From contig CM073328.1 of the NCBI GenBank assembly GCA_037043015.1, positions 17,891,495 to 17,955,494 on the forward strand: a DNA stretch of 64,000 bases, read 5' to 3'. The DNA is from Bryum argenteum. Lineage: Eukaryota > Streptophyta > Bryopsida > Bryales > Bryaceae. The notes under the pieces were generated by a model. The model was not told the origin of the DNA and did no database searches. It worked only from the letters and a program-made list of their open reading frames with translations. Below, in pieces: positions 12,277 through 24,432 of this stretch (the first letter of the stretch is position 1; the number at the start of each line of letters is the position of its first letter). Made by a program: the position numbers and the translations under genes.

Positions 12277-13308
12277 TCAACCCAATCGGTGGTAGAAGGC
12301 CGTCCGAGATTTCTTTGTCGAACCCATTTTGCGCTTAATCGACGCTTGCTTCTCCCGACCTATCCTCTGCTTTGGTTGATACACGGCCTCGGCCGTGTTG
12401 GCTTCTTCCTCATTTACGACCGGTACGGAAACTTGAGTCATCCTCACGTCGACTGTCAATTGGGGTGACAAAATAGCTTGAAACTTCATCGTCTTCCTCC
12501 TCCGGCCCGACGACCGATCATGCCGTGTACCCGTCCGAGCTAGCCGTCTCCCCATCTTAGAGATCGTCTCCCAAGGAATCCGTGCGGACGGCTTGCCGAT
12601 GACGAACTCTCTTGCTCCCGATCAGCAACTACTTTTGACAAATACAACCACGGCCTTCCCAAAGTATGGGAACGGTTGCCCAATGCCGACCACGATGATG
12701 ACGAAGTTGAGCAAAGTACGTGAACTTGCTGATCCGGGCCAGTGCAGTGATAACCGTCCTCTGGAATCACCCTCGTCGATCGGCCATTACGAGTACTTGC
12801 TTGGTCGGCTCGAAGTTTGTGAAGCCGAGTTCGTGTGCGGTGTCTTCCAAAGATTATGTTGACACCGGACCCCGTCTCATGGAACTTTCTTGATCATGCG
12901 ACCCTCCACTTCAACTTCAATTTCGGAGCTCCATGATCTTCCGTCCCCCGTGTAGTTTACGGTCGCCACGGCCGGAAGTTTGATCCGGCGTTGACGCTTC
13001 TTCGTCCAAGCGTCCTTGAAGCGACTTTTGATAATTAATATTATCATGCGGCAATTGCCCAAATGTGACGTTAAGCCATCGATTCTTAATGTCCGGACTA
13101 TGTCGTATTCGTCCACCTTCAAACGAGGACTAATCACGATGGGGACGTCATTGAACTTCACTTTGTTCGCCGGTGATTCCGTCCTCGGGATACCGTCCTG
13201 CTCCTCTTCATCGGCTATGTCACCTAACGAGTCCCTGATTTCTGCACTAATATCTACGTCTAATGCACTTGCTTCCACCCCCTTTTCAAAGGTGGCCGTC
13301 TTTGTCAA
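12277..13308 (-). mobile_element. gag-pol linker and protease region, right gypsy unit (fossil)
   Basis: An acidic segment (DVDISAEIRDSLGDIADEEE) leads into a region carrying a TGSGVNII-like stretch near 12860, where the aspartic protease of gypsy elements is expected. It is broken. The protease call rests mainly on position and the short motif. Confidence 0.6.
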
Positions 13309-13479
13309 CTCTTTGGGACGGGTGGATTATCCTCAATCCGTCCCGGTGTCTCGCTTCTCTTTGGATCTCCTCTTGCTTCTCCTATTTTTCCTACGACTAT
13401 GGCGTGACTCTTTCTGCGTGGAGCTGCGGGTGGCCACTCTGAATACGTCCTCTCCGTCCGCCTGCTCCACAGCCAAACA

Positions 13480-15006
13480 TCATTTATCCGGCCTTTCCGT
13501 CCCGGCCGTATGCGCGTAGTTGAGGCCGGTCTGCTCTCTCGGTAAGATCTGGACGTGTTTGACCGGTGCTTTCTGAACTTCCGGCTCCGGGCAATCCTTT
13601 GCTACGTGTCCCCACTTTCCGCAATTTTGACACGGTAGTGGTAGCGGAGCTCCTCCTCCCACTTCCTTCTTCCATAGGCAATTATTTGCATAATGTTCCC
13701 ATTGCCGCGAGAAGCGAATCCGACTGCGTGCGTGGCCAAATGTACGTGCTTGGAGTCGCTTGCCCGGTAGTCCAGTCCGAGGTGTGGCCGCCCTCGCCCG
13801 GTTTACCTCTTCCGTGCGATTGTTGAATCTGAAAAACCGGCTCGTCCATCTCTGCGATTCTTCATCTTGCCATACGTCCTCCTCCGTGACGTCACGGACG
13901 TTCTTGACACGTTTTGGGCGTTCAGCAGCAAAATGCCCGCGCCCACCGCACAAGACGCAGAACACATTTGCCCGGAGACCGGAATCATCTTCCTTGGTTT
14001 CCGCTCTTACGCGAGATTAACTCGATGGCTTCAAGAGTCTCCGGATGCCTTTTAACGTCTTCTTTGATTCGTCATCTTCCTTCTTTACCTTTGATGCAAA
14101 GCGTGCACTACGATCCCGCTCCAATCTCGGTGTCTTTGCACTTGTGCGGTCGTCTTGACGATTCCGGCCTCCTCTGCGGGAAGAGGATTCCGGCTCACGA
14201 GTCGTATTCGAGATCCGGCCTCATTGTCACTTCCCGGCTCTGATTCATCCGAACTCCTATGCCGTCTTCCTCTGCGTCGTGCTGCCTCCTTTTCTTTCTC
14301 TTTCTTCTTCTCAGCCTTGAGGACGGATGTTCGCAGATTTGCAGAATTTTCATAATTCTGAGCGGACTCCATAGCTTCGCGTAGTGTGGCCGGCCTAGTT
14401 TGGCGGATCTGGAATCCCATCTCTTCCGGCAATCCGGCCACATACCAAGCAATCTGAATCTTTGGGGCGACATTGTCCGTCAACTTCTGGATCAGTGCCT
14501 TTACTCGCTGGCCGTACTTCCGGACTGTCTCATCCGACCTGAGGTAGATCTTGTTGAGTTGCCCCAACGCACGGTCTTCTCCTCCGGCCTCTCTAAAAGT
14601 TCGCAAGAACAATGGAATGAGCGTATTCAATTTGTTCTTTCCGCTACCTCAAATCTTGATACCACCTCGGTGCTTCTCCCTTCAACAATCCTTGAAAAAT
14701 CCGATGTTTAGAATCCGAGTCTCTTCGTTAGCATTCGCCGGCCTCAAATTCGCCATACCAATCATCCACGTCCGTCTTCCCGATTCCTCTCAATCGTTTG
14801 TATTTTAGCCGGTTGTGGGGTGCCATCTCAACCTCTTCTTGTTCCGGCTCCTCCTTCCCGCTTTGTTCGGGATCCGGAACCAAGAAGGTTACTTCCGCGT
14901 TGATTCTTCTATTCTTGTGTTCACTGTCCTCCCGTCCAAGGACACGTACACAATACCTCCTTCCTCTCGTGAATCTGGATGCCGCGTTAGACGTGGGGCG
15001 GGCCAT
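13480..15006 (-). mobile_element. gag region, right gypsy unit (fossil)
   Basis: This is the homologue of the left gag. It has a gag core around 14190-14630, an acidic and Ser-rich linker, a CVLCGGRGHF knuckle-like motif and a full CCHC knuckle near 13600-13630. It is broken. Confidence 0.87.
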
Positions 15007-15289
15007 TGAGAGTACTCACACCTTCCGACCTTCTAGCACCAATCCGGACGGACCTCCTTACGTCCCCGCACCTCTTGTGCCTTCGACTCATAAAGAAGTA
15101 ACTAGGTAACTCTCTAGTACTTCATTTACAACAATAGAAACCGACCGCACTTCAGCCTTATCTCACGCGAACTATCTCACAAGTAGGCCGGATAAAGAAT
15201 ACGTCCTATCCGAATCCGTCCTCACGTACTAACACTACCACTCGGTCACCGTTAGAATCCCGCAGCGTGGCGGCGCAAAAATTTTTACA

Positions 15290-17201
15290 TGTCGGATGCC
15301 ATGTATTCACTTTATCTTCCCTTACACGTTTATTGGTGTAAAACCCGTGTTCGGGTGACTCGTGTATCGTTCCGGGGATTACGTGAAGTGACCAAGGCAA
15401 GTAGTGCTAAAACAACCAAACCCACAAACGTTCCTAGTCCCAACTTATGTTTTAGCCTTGCGAGCAGGTATCCCTTCGCAAGAGGATGCGCACAAAGACT
15501 ATTTCCCTTATGTTTATCGTGGCGGAAACTTCCACACTTAGACTCTACACACACACACACACATACTAAGGCACACATTACGTCCTCACAACTAATCCGT
15601 CCTATCCGTCCGAACTAGCGGTCACGCAGCCGTCCTGGTTACCCTATCACCCTTACTACAATGACGGACTCCAAGAGCTCCGAATCCGGCTAGAAGACGC
15701 GTCTGGCGTATTCTCGTCACGTGTTGCGCTTAAATCCGTCCTTCCGAGACTACGAGAGGAACCCAAGTCACAGGCGTGGGAGGCCGGATTGGAATCCGTC
15801 CTCACACACTCGTACTCCCAGAACCTCCTGCACCGTAAGTGTCTACTACAACATGCTAGCTTTCCTCTCTCGGACGCCTGGACCGCTTCAAGACACAAGG
15901 CACTCAAGAATACGCCCAACCCGACTTCAATTCCACAAAACGATCTAACAAAGAATCCGGATTCCTAACTCCCAACTCACACACACAAAGTAGATCCGGC
16001 TTTCCAAGCACTCAACCGAAAGGAGACAGGAAATGATCACGCCCGATATGCGCGTAAGAAGGTTCGATTAACACTCGAGCAAGGAATGCTTTGGTGGACA
16101 AAACTCCCACCTATAAGTACTTCTAAGTCAACGACTTAGATCCCTAACTCGGATTGCGGCGCCGCCCTACTGCGCCTACTCTTCAAAAAGCGGCACGCAT
16201 TCCCAAAAAGAAAACACTATATCGGCCTAGGACGGATACCAATCCGACCTCCCTAACTCCGCCGTCCTTTGATCGCGGCCTCTAAGACGTCCTACCTCTT
16301 TCTTCGCGAACTAACTCCGTGCTTGGCCGCTTGATGGCGTCGGCTGCGATACGTCCCGCCTTCACTCTTTGCCGTGTCGGTGATCACGTACTCGTCCTCG
16401 GAGAGTTAGTCTCGTCCCCGCTCTTCAACTCTTCCTCTTCGGAATGCTCGAGGCCGATGTCGTGAAGCTTCTGCGCCCCGGGAGACTTCTCGTATTCCTC
16501 GGCCGTGAGCTTCCTCTTCGCGGTGCGCGTGTTCTTCTCGAGGTCTTCCGTCAAGGACTTCTTCTCATTCTCCTCGATCGGAATACACGGCGACACGAGC
16601 TTGATGGAAATCTTCAGCTCCTCTTGCTCCTGAGCGGAAGCGGACGCCGTTCCTGCCATCGGAAAGAAGTGCGCAAGGAAATAGAGAGTCGCCGGCCGAG
16701 GTCGGCCAGGTGGGCGGATCGCGACTAAGGAGGACGGAAAGACGAAGGCGGAGGCGCGCGCAAGACGACAAGGGCGCGAAAACGAGGAGGAGCAAGTGAC
16801 GACAAGGGCGGACGGGTTGCCTTATATCGAGGGGGCGGAGTTAAGTCCGACCATCATGACATGGTCCGCCGCCATAATTGTCCTCCCCTGTGCGGAGTCG
16901 CCTCTTCTAGATTTCTCGCCATTATTAAATTCTTCGCCACTCCGTCCTTCACCTACCATCATAACTCCTAATCCGTCCTTCGACAAAGACGCGTCCTAGC
17001 CGTGCGGGGGGCGAAGACGGATTGGCAAATCCGTCCTACTTAACATAAACTAGAGTTTAACTAATTCCTTTATTTGTAAAAACGTAATTGCCTTATAGTA
17101 TACGGCTTAGCAAATACATAGGTCGGATTCCAGACACTATACTTATTCTTAATGCGCATTAGAACATAATGGCCAAAAATCGAAAAAAACGGGGTCCGAC
17201 A
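15290..17201 (-). repeat. LTR 3 (5' LTR of right unit)
   Basis: This complete LTR of 1,912 bp has the same TGTCGGA...TCCGACA ends. It joins non-element DNA at 17202 (tttatattta on the plus strand). The matching target-site duplication would lie outside the window, left of position 1. A (CA)n tract lies near 15546-15563 and a TATA-like motif near 16821-16828 on the minus strand. Confidence 0.93.
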
Positions 17202-17632
17202 TTTATATTTAGATCTATTCATATGTGGAAACTACAAGATGTTCTTAAAAGCAAGTACTAATAGCATTGTGGGGAATGCCGTTGCTTCGTCAAATATATA
17301 TCATGTCATATGTTTGTATTTAAATCTATTCCTACGTCGAAACTACAATATGTTTCCATCTTTACACAAACAGAACCACAAGACTTTGATCAAAATTTAC
17401 CACTAATCCTGGTCTTGATTGTACAATGTTGTGAATACCCAAAATAAGCAATGTTTTCAATAAATAATGAAATAACAAATTGTCGGTTGCCTTGTGACGC
17501 TTAGGACGTATCATGTGCAACCCCAAAACTTTAGATGGTTTTTGTGGGCAATGCATTAGAGTATTCTATTAAATCAAATTGCATTGGGCGTAATTTTGAC
17601 TATAAAAAGGGTTCGATTTCGAATTCCTATCG

Positions 17633-17635
<3 letters not shown>

Positions 17636-17676
<41 letters not shown>
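17636..17676. repeat. Poly(T) run
   Basis: There are 41 consecutive T residues. Just upstream is TATAAAAAGGGTTCGATTTC, which vaguely resembles a pol III B box, so a SINE tail is possible but unproven. Confidence 0.85.
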
Positions 17677-18172
17677 CTAAACCGTAAGATCCTAAACCCA
17701 AAATCGTACACGCATCACTCAAGTCAAGGTACCTAGATCGCTTTCAAAATAAGGTCTTTTAAATAACAATCCTCTTCAGATAGGCTCTCAAATCGAACCC
17801 TGAACCCTAAAGCCTACAGGCTTTATCCCATATATTTGGAAACACCTAAATCCTAAAACCCTTCTAAACAGAATCCAATTAATGTTAGGTTATTTTTTGT
17901 TGAACCCCAAGACCTAAATCCTAAAACCGTGGCACTAAAATTTTTAACATATTCTATGCACTTTGTAAAAAAACCCTACATGATCCCATTTATTCCCATA
18001 TTGCTCATATATATTTGGATACACTCTACACTCACTTCAAGTGATGCCAATTCGTCGTTATAAGGTTTTTATGGTTTTTTCCCATTTTGATGGACTACTT
18101 CTTTCAAGATAACAAACAGTCATAAAAGGAGGTGATGTGGGAGAGGGACGGGGGAACAGAATAATGGAAATG

Positions 18173-18178
<6 letters not shown>

Positions 18179-18212
<34 letters not shown>

Positions 18213-18229
18213 CACACACACACACACAC
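18179..18229. repeat. Poly(A) run followed by (CA)n microsatellite
   Basis: About 31 consecutive A residues, one T, then nine or so CA dinucleotides. Confidence 0.85.
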
Positions 18230-18780
18230 GAGGACGGGATCGTGTTTGGTTTCAAGGACCACTCAACCTTCTGACTAGAGAACGGAGGGCAAGCTACGTT
18301 GCTACAGTATCTCTACGAATTTTGGAGTTTCTAAGTGTGTAGAGTAAATAAAATTTATGTTCGAGTTTTAGATTGATAATATAGTTTATTTAAAGCCTCA
18401 ATGTAAAATTTGAGTGCCCATCAAGTAGATTTTTTTATTCCAAGATAGAGTTGAAAGATAGTTGGTAGCAAATGTAGAGGCCCTCGTTGGTTGCTTCTTC
18501 CTCGTCGCTCTTCTTTGTTTCCTGCAACTTCTTCTCCAAGTCTGCCACGTGCTGTCGGATCGGTTTTCTGCACTTGGAGGACGAACTCACAGCTAACGGG
18601 TAAGCGCATTCCCTCTTTTTCGTTTGTCTCATTTCATTTGTTGAGATCTCATTTCATTGCATTTCAGTTCCAACGTCGTGATTGTTTCAGGAGAAGCACT
18701 TTTGCACTCTCAGGAAGCAGGTCGCACCCATCGGGCCGTTGCCGGAAAGAAGACTGCGCTCGCCAGTTCCTTGGGGTGAA

Positions 18781-18826
18781 GACGGAAATTGCCAATATTG
18801 CCAGACGGAAATTGCCAATATTGCCA
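18781..18826 (+). repeat. Perfect 23 bp tandem duplication
   Basis: Two exact head-to-tail copies of a 23-base unit beginning gacggaaattgccaat lie side by side. The surrounding 18430-19010 has short open frames on both strands but none is convincing. Confidence 0.85.
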
Positions 18827-19114
18827 GAGGAAATCGCTGAAAATCAGGCGAAAAGCATTCCATGATTCAAAGCTCCCGTCAGCTCTCGCATGTTCGATCT
18901 TCCACCTTCGAGAGTCCCGAGACTTCATTGCAAAGGTGGAAACTTCGTTGATAAAGTATGTGCTGGCCTGAACATTATCCTCCTTTCTGAAAACGCTTAT
19001 CTTCACGTGATACAACCATATTAGATTCTTTAATCCTGCTATTTTGAAAAGCCTCCTACATTCTCACAATATTACCATAAATATTATTCACAAATATGGT
19101 TTCGTTTTTTGCAG

Positions 19115-19676
19115 GAACAATAAGAATTACTTGCAAGGTTTGTAAGAAGCTTGTGCAAAATACTGAACTCCAGAAAGAAACTCATATTAATGGAGATAGA
19201 CACAAAAGACTTTCGAGAAAATTCAATGGTTCTGAAGTATTTGAAATTCTTAATCGATTTGGAAAATTCTATGAAAACAAGAAAGCAGAAGAGAAGCGAA
19301 AGTATGACTTATCTTATAAAAGACGACCTGCTCTTCCTAAAGGTGCGTATCTTAGATAATTTGATTAAAAATAAATAAATTATGGTCTACATAGTATACG
19401 TGCACAAATTAATGTGGTATTTTTCTTCTTTTAAAAGGACATGCTGAACTTGTGAAAAATTTCAGCAACTCTTTATCAAATTATTTGCTGAATGGAGAGG
19501 TATGGAAAGACAAAGGTCTGTTTGACCCTAAAATCCGTGAAGATATTACTTCATCTACAGTTTTTGTAAATAAAGGCACGTTTGGTGTCTTGGGAATACT
19601 GTTATTTGATTCCATAGAGAACGAGCGATTGGAGAGTTTAAAATCAAAAGCAAATTTGTTGGAGAACAAAGGCTAG
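19115..19676 (+). CDS. U1/matrin-type C2H2 zinc-finger gene fragment (two exons)
   Basis: Two exons can be joined with correct borders: 19115-19342 (preceded by a T-rich tract and TTTGCAG, followed by GTGCGT) and 19438-19676 (preceded by TTTTAAAAG, ending at a stop). Both borders split a codon after its first base, so the frame is kept. The product begins with TCKVCKKLV...THINGDRHKR, that is C-x2-C-x13-H-x5-H, the U1/matrin-type zinc finger found in splicing and RNA-binding proteins. It continues with a basic helix and an unfamiliar domain of about 80 residues. An upstream exon with the start codon must exist but was not found. It could be an intact host gene or an orphaned piece. I do not recognise the exact family. 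Confidence 0.55.
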
Positions 19677-19679
19677 AAA

Positions 19680-20350
19680 ATTTATTCAAGGAATGACAAT
19701 GTTTCGCCGCCCGAACAGTCGACCTCGGGCACTTAGACTAGGATCGACTCAATGCCGCCACACGACATGGAGAAAAACACTGGAACCGAGCCCAATGGGA
19801 TGTGAATCGCCGAAACGGTTCACGCTTGTTCGAAATACTATCTTCAAGCGCTAGTCCAATATTTTTACGTTCAAAATCCCCAATTGGGGCATTTAGGCTA
19901 ATTCCTTCGATTTCCGGAATTTCTATGATAATTGGACATGTCTACTTAGATGGCCCGGTGGTTGTTATTCTATTCTATATTAGTAATATTTAATTGCGTC
20001 AAAGTTTCATGACAGGTTTAGTTATGTTTTACTGCTTTATCATCATTCATAAATTGCTCAAGTTTCCCCCTAGTTAATAAGCTAAGAAATTGGTAAAATC
20101 CTGCGAATGAACTGCCGGATGAACAAAGTTTCATCCGTGCGAAATGTATGAAACTTGCACCATCCAAGTCTCCAACTAGGGAGAGAGGGTGGGAATTAGG
20201 GTGAGAAGTTTTTGGGGAAGAGAAGTGTGTGGTGGTGTTGTTTGAAGGAAATTTTTTCTGTGTTGAGTTTGTGGGAGTATTCATTTGTGAGTAGGAGTGA
20301 TCTTGGTTGTGTATGAAATCTGGGTTCTTCTTCCTCCTGGATCAGGTTTT
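19680..20350. other. No gene seen
   Basis: This is mixed-composition DNA with short frames on both strands that show no recognisable domain. A GC-richer patch at 19700-19830 has no identifiable origin. Confidence 0.5.
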
Positions 20351-23178
20351 GTTGAGTAAGAATCGTTTCCGTGTGATTGTATTTTCCGGTGAACGAAAGC
20401 GGAGACGGTAGTGCGGACGGTGTGGTTCTGAGAGGCCGACCTCTACAAGGGCTGGACGGCGAACAGCGTAGGAACAAAGCGACCTGGGAACCCACCGACG
20501 CTAACGGATCGTGAAGCAGCGGTCGGCACAGGTTTGCACGGCGGGGGGCTATCAGCAGATCGACAACCCCGAAGGTAGCACGGTGATTACAAGGAGGAAA
20601 ACGACCTTGTTATAGGCGGGGATAGGTGGACAGTCCGCGACGAAGATTCGGCCACGAACGGCTGTCAGGACGATCCGGGTGGAACGACACCTCTCAGGAC
20701 CAGCGATAGCCAGAGAACAACACAACAGTAATTAGGTTGAAGAAGCTTGCTTTGAATTTTTGATTAAGTTTTGGACTTAGTCCACTTTAGTGAATGCAAT
20801 TTTCGTTGATTTGAATGTGATAAGTACGCACTTATGGTTCTAATCTTCTTGTCAAGTCTTGTGTGGTGTGAAGGAAGAGGACTTGGAGCTTGAGGAGTTA
20901 CACAAGGGGGCCTTGTTTGATGTAGGTGCACTCTTTGAGAAGGGAAGAGCAGATCACTATATATAGTAATATGTAGTCTTGGTTACTTCAACGACAAAAC
21001 AACGGCTTTCTTTTAAACCGAGTCTCATTTATCTTACTTCTTGCATGTATGCATGTGGATTATATGCAAGTGACCGTGGTTTGTTTGTGTAGCCAAGACC
21101 AGACGAGGTTTTTGTAATTTTATGTTGTTGAATTTTGTGGAGGGTGGGTAACTTAGTGAACCGGCTGATCCGGACACGAAGTGGGGTTGTTGCCATTTGG
21201 CCTAACCCACTTGTGTTGTAAATAGTGGGTGTTTTTGAAATTTTTGTATCAAGGAAGTTTTTTGGGTTGGCTTGTATTACCGCTCAAATATTGAGCGTCA
21301 AGGGGGGTCTCCCCCTTGCCTATTGTAGTCTTGGAAGATTGAAGGCAGATTACTATTTATAATAATCTGCCTTCTCTCACAAGGCGTCCGGTGAGTGTTT
21401 TTACCACTTCGTGCCCAACCCTAGTAGGAAGGGACACCGGCGTAGCCCCCTCGGGCGCGGAAGTGAATTGTTCTGATTATTCGGGTGAGGATTCACTTTT
21501 GTTTAGGTCGGCAATTTTTCAACCGAAAGTAGAAGTTCACCGTTGTTGGGTGACTTCTATTCGTGCAAAATAACTATTTCTTTCCTATAGACTTTTGTAT
21601 ATGGTGAGGTCGGGTTAATCACCGGCGTGGCCATTTTTTTCGTTTGAAATCGAGATCGTTGGCAGTGATGCCCCAACGGTCTGGAGAGGTTGTGTTTTCA
21701 GGTTGAACACGCAGGTTGCCCATAATCTCGTCCATCAAGACTTTTGTGGTCCAACCTTAATTTCCAATTAATCATTTGTTTAAACCATTTGTAAACCTCT
21801 CGTGGGTCGGGAAGTCCAATTGGGAAATTGGAAAGTGGGTCGGGTGAAGCCGCCCATCGAAGAACGGGCACGGGGTTCTTGAGTGGTTACCACTCGCAAG
21901 ACGTGCACCATCACGGTAAGGGGCGGAGGGCCATTTGTGTTCATTTGGGTTTAAAAAACTTGTGTTAAAAAATTAACTCACGAAGCCTAATTGAAGGTTT
22001 TTTTATGCTGCCCGGTTTTTTCATTGGTCATTTTAGGGTCCCTAGAGGTTCCGGTTGCTTGATTTAGGTTGAAATCTAGCTTAGTAACTTCTTGATGTTT
22101 TTAGGCTTCGTAATTCATACCGGTTAATCAAAGGGCAAAGGAATTTAGGGACTTGGTAAATGTTTAACCGGTAAAAGTATTTGTGACCTTGTATGGTAAA
22201 AACCACATTGATCCGGGACCAATACTTCTTGCCCATGGGAGAAGTATGAGTGGGGGATATGATAGTGCCGAGGCGTACTCGATATTGGGAGCACAACCCG
22301 ATATCTTGATCATTATATCTCTCCGTGCTTATCAACCACTAAGGGACCGTGGACTAAAGGCTCCAGCCCTCTCCCGCTAAATGCAGTACGTGCACGGTGA
22401 TTAGGAGGAATTCGGTAAAAGGCTGGGTAGGGGTGCAAGGCTACTGTTTTCCCTCATTAGTGTTTGGGTACTCTTGGAGGAGCGTTTCTGCGGGCTCCGC
22501 TGATGATTGAGGTTTTTACCATGCAAATCACTAGTTAACTTCACCGTGTGATTATATATGCTCAAGCGGGATGGGAGTTCACACTTAGAGGTTGTCTTCG
22601 CGGTCTATTAGGGGGACCCATCGGTTAGCTTAGTCCAAAAAGGGTCGGGTTTTCCACCTACTAGTTAGTACTGTGGTTTGTTTCTCCAAGCTTCCCATTT
22701 ACCTTGGTTGAAATTCCCATTGATGGGGTAACATTGGCATTAATTTCTTCGGCAGTCAAAATTCAATGACGACCAAATGAGCAATTACCAATGGTAACAC
22801 TCCGATCGGGAAGATCGTACCGTCACTTATCACCACACAGGGGTACCCGAAGTAGATTTAGTCAATTAGTAGGAGTCCAACCCAAGGATTTGGAAGGTGA
22901 GACTTCAGAGTTAAAAAACTCCTCGATTCCGGTGGTCCCAGTTGGTCCTATTCTCAAGGCGCATCCATTCAACCCGGGCGCCCCGGTACCCCCGGTTGGT
23001 CCTGACCTGACGGATGCAATGATAACCCCATGAGGGCTTTCAATAGTGATGCCCGTGGGGTTAGCGCCACGGGGCATGCACATGCACCTTCCGAAGTTCT
23101 TCGGGATAGCTCACGACGACCCCTCCAATCATATTGAGAGGTATATTGAAACCCTCGAGACCAATGTCATTCCCTAAG
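20350..23178 (+). mobile_element. Second LTR-retroelement remnant: leader plus gag N-terminus (fossil)
   Basis: A stretch of about 2.4 kb without coding signal leads into a gag start at 22791. The gag begins MVTLRSGRSYR, a start typical of plant gypsy gag proteins, and further on a HDDPSNHIERYIETLE stretch matches the beginning of the retrotransposon gag domain. The remnant stops there. It is broken and lacks pol. LTR borders could not be fixed. An internal hairpin lies at 21340-21374. Confidence 0.6.
21340..21374. repeat. Hairpin (12 bp perfect arms)
   Basis: GAAGGCAGATTA and its reverse complement are separated by about ten A/T-rich bases. It lies in the leader or LTR part of the second retroelement, where a transcript hairpin is plausible. 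Confidence 0.7.
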
Positions 23179-23439
23179 AAGACTATTGATTACAACTGTT
23201 TTACTGTGTTATTGAAGGAAGTCCTAGATTCAAGAATCAATTTTCGATTAAAAAAAGCACTAAGTGACTGGTATGGGGCAACAAAGATAAAAACCATAGG
23301 GAACATTATGAAACTAATAAAAAATGATTCATGTCAAATCGCTCTGCTCTGCCTTGCAACCGAAACTGCTCTAGGTGGTGGTGTTAGAGAGCTTGCAATG
23401 TTGAACCCAACCTCCAAAAGAAGGCTCGAAAACCACTAG

Positions 23440-24430
23440 GCACTCACAGCTTTATACTTTCTATCCTCAAATTTTAACGTTCTGATACTGAATAATTAAC
23501 AAGTTAGTGAATTGAGTCAAGTCATATAATAACATTACGTCTTAAATTTTATACATTAACCATATTCATGTTTGTTGAAGTTTATCAAAGACTGAATGAG
23601 TGGGTGACCCCAACACTCATTTAGTCTTTCTGAGCATGATAAGCACACCCAGACTGTAATGAGAATACAAGATCTAAGGCACTACATAGAATATGAGGAT
23701 TGTAGATATTGGCTAGCATATGGAGAAGTGAAGTCATAATAGCAGATGTTACTCAAGCTTTATCCTACAATTGAATCCATCGCCATCAAAATGCTACTCC
23801 TGTAATGCTATTGTCTAAAGTATAGTTTTTTTTTAACTTATCCAATCAATCTCATTTGTTGTTTTAAAAGCCCAGATCCTCCATACACACTTGGCGAAAA
23901 GCTTCAACCACAAAAAAATATGTTGTTTGTAAGAAGGCACAGAGGTGTGTAATCCACATTACCGATCCCTAAGGGGATGAATTAAAACCCTATCTTCTTG
24001 ACAGACTAATCATTCAAAGACAAATTTCTGCATTATACAACAGAAAACCGTACATATTTCGCATAGAAATCAAAGCATGTATGCTGCAATAACAACATAA
24101 ACTTGCTACAAGTTTGTGAAATTTTGTTCCATGGCAAGTGAGCTGCCCACAAAGCTTGCAAGCATTTAACTATAAAAACTGTGGTAACGTATGGTAATGC
24201 AAAACTACGCATTTCTGTAGTCGGTGTGGCACGCAGCGTAGGCTAGCTTTGTTGCCATGGACTCGTCAGAATCATATGCTGGAATGGTCATGCTTTCGAA
24301 GCATGTCGATGCCTCCGGTAGCCGATTCTTGTCCCACTCCGAGTTCAAAGCCACTCTGATTTGTTCAAACAAGAATTAATCTGAGTCAGTCACAAATTTG
24401 TAAAGTTTATAGCGTGCTGCATGGGTCATG
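23440..24430. other. No gene seen
   Basis: AT-rich DNA with frequent stops in all frames. The open frame just upstream (23134-23439) ends here and shows no domain I recognise. Confidence 0.5.
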
Positions 24431-24432
24431 CC

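Larger units (their letters stand above)
1..17201 (-). mobile_element. Tandem Ty3/gypsy LTR-retrotransposon block (LTR-int-LTR-int-LTR)
   Basis: Three near-identical LTRs (1-1404 partial, 7394-9301, 15290-17201) alternate with two homologous internal regions (1405-7393 and 9302-15289). Everything reads on the minus strand in the order gag, protease, reverse transcriptase, RNase H, integrase. The complete right-hand unit spans 7394-17201 (about 9.8 kb); the left-hand unit is cut by the window edge. The order of domains and the FIDDF-type RT active site place it in Ty3/gypsy (Metaviridae). No chromodomain is seen after the integrase, so a Tat/Athila-like or other non-chromodomain clade is likely. 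Both units are broken, with more than ten breaks each by eye; the right-hand pol is the better preserved. The LTRs look over 90% alike, which suggests a fairly young insertion. Such a tandem with shared LTRs normally arises by unequal LTR-LTR recombination. Confidence 0.95.
17202..18420. other. Non-coding, low-complexity flank of the gypsy block
   Basis: No gene is supported. The stretch holds a 41-base T run (17636-17676), a 31-base A run (18179-18209) followed by a (CA)n tract, and scattered CCTAAA/ACCCTAAA motifs between about 17690 and 17930 that resemble degenerate plant telomere repeats. Confidence 0.6.

Noticed and set aside
17600-17676. Possible tRNA-derived SINE (GGTTCGATTTC followed by poly T)
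   Set aside because: Only a B-box-like word is present; no A box at the right distance and no second copy in the window.
17690-17930. Interstitial telomere repeat
   Set aside because: CCCTAAA-like words are scattered and never form an uninterrupted run, so chance in an A/C-rich tract is as likely.
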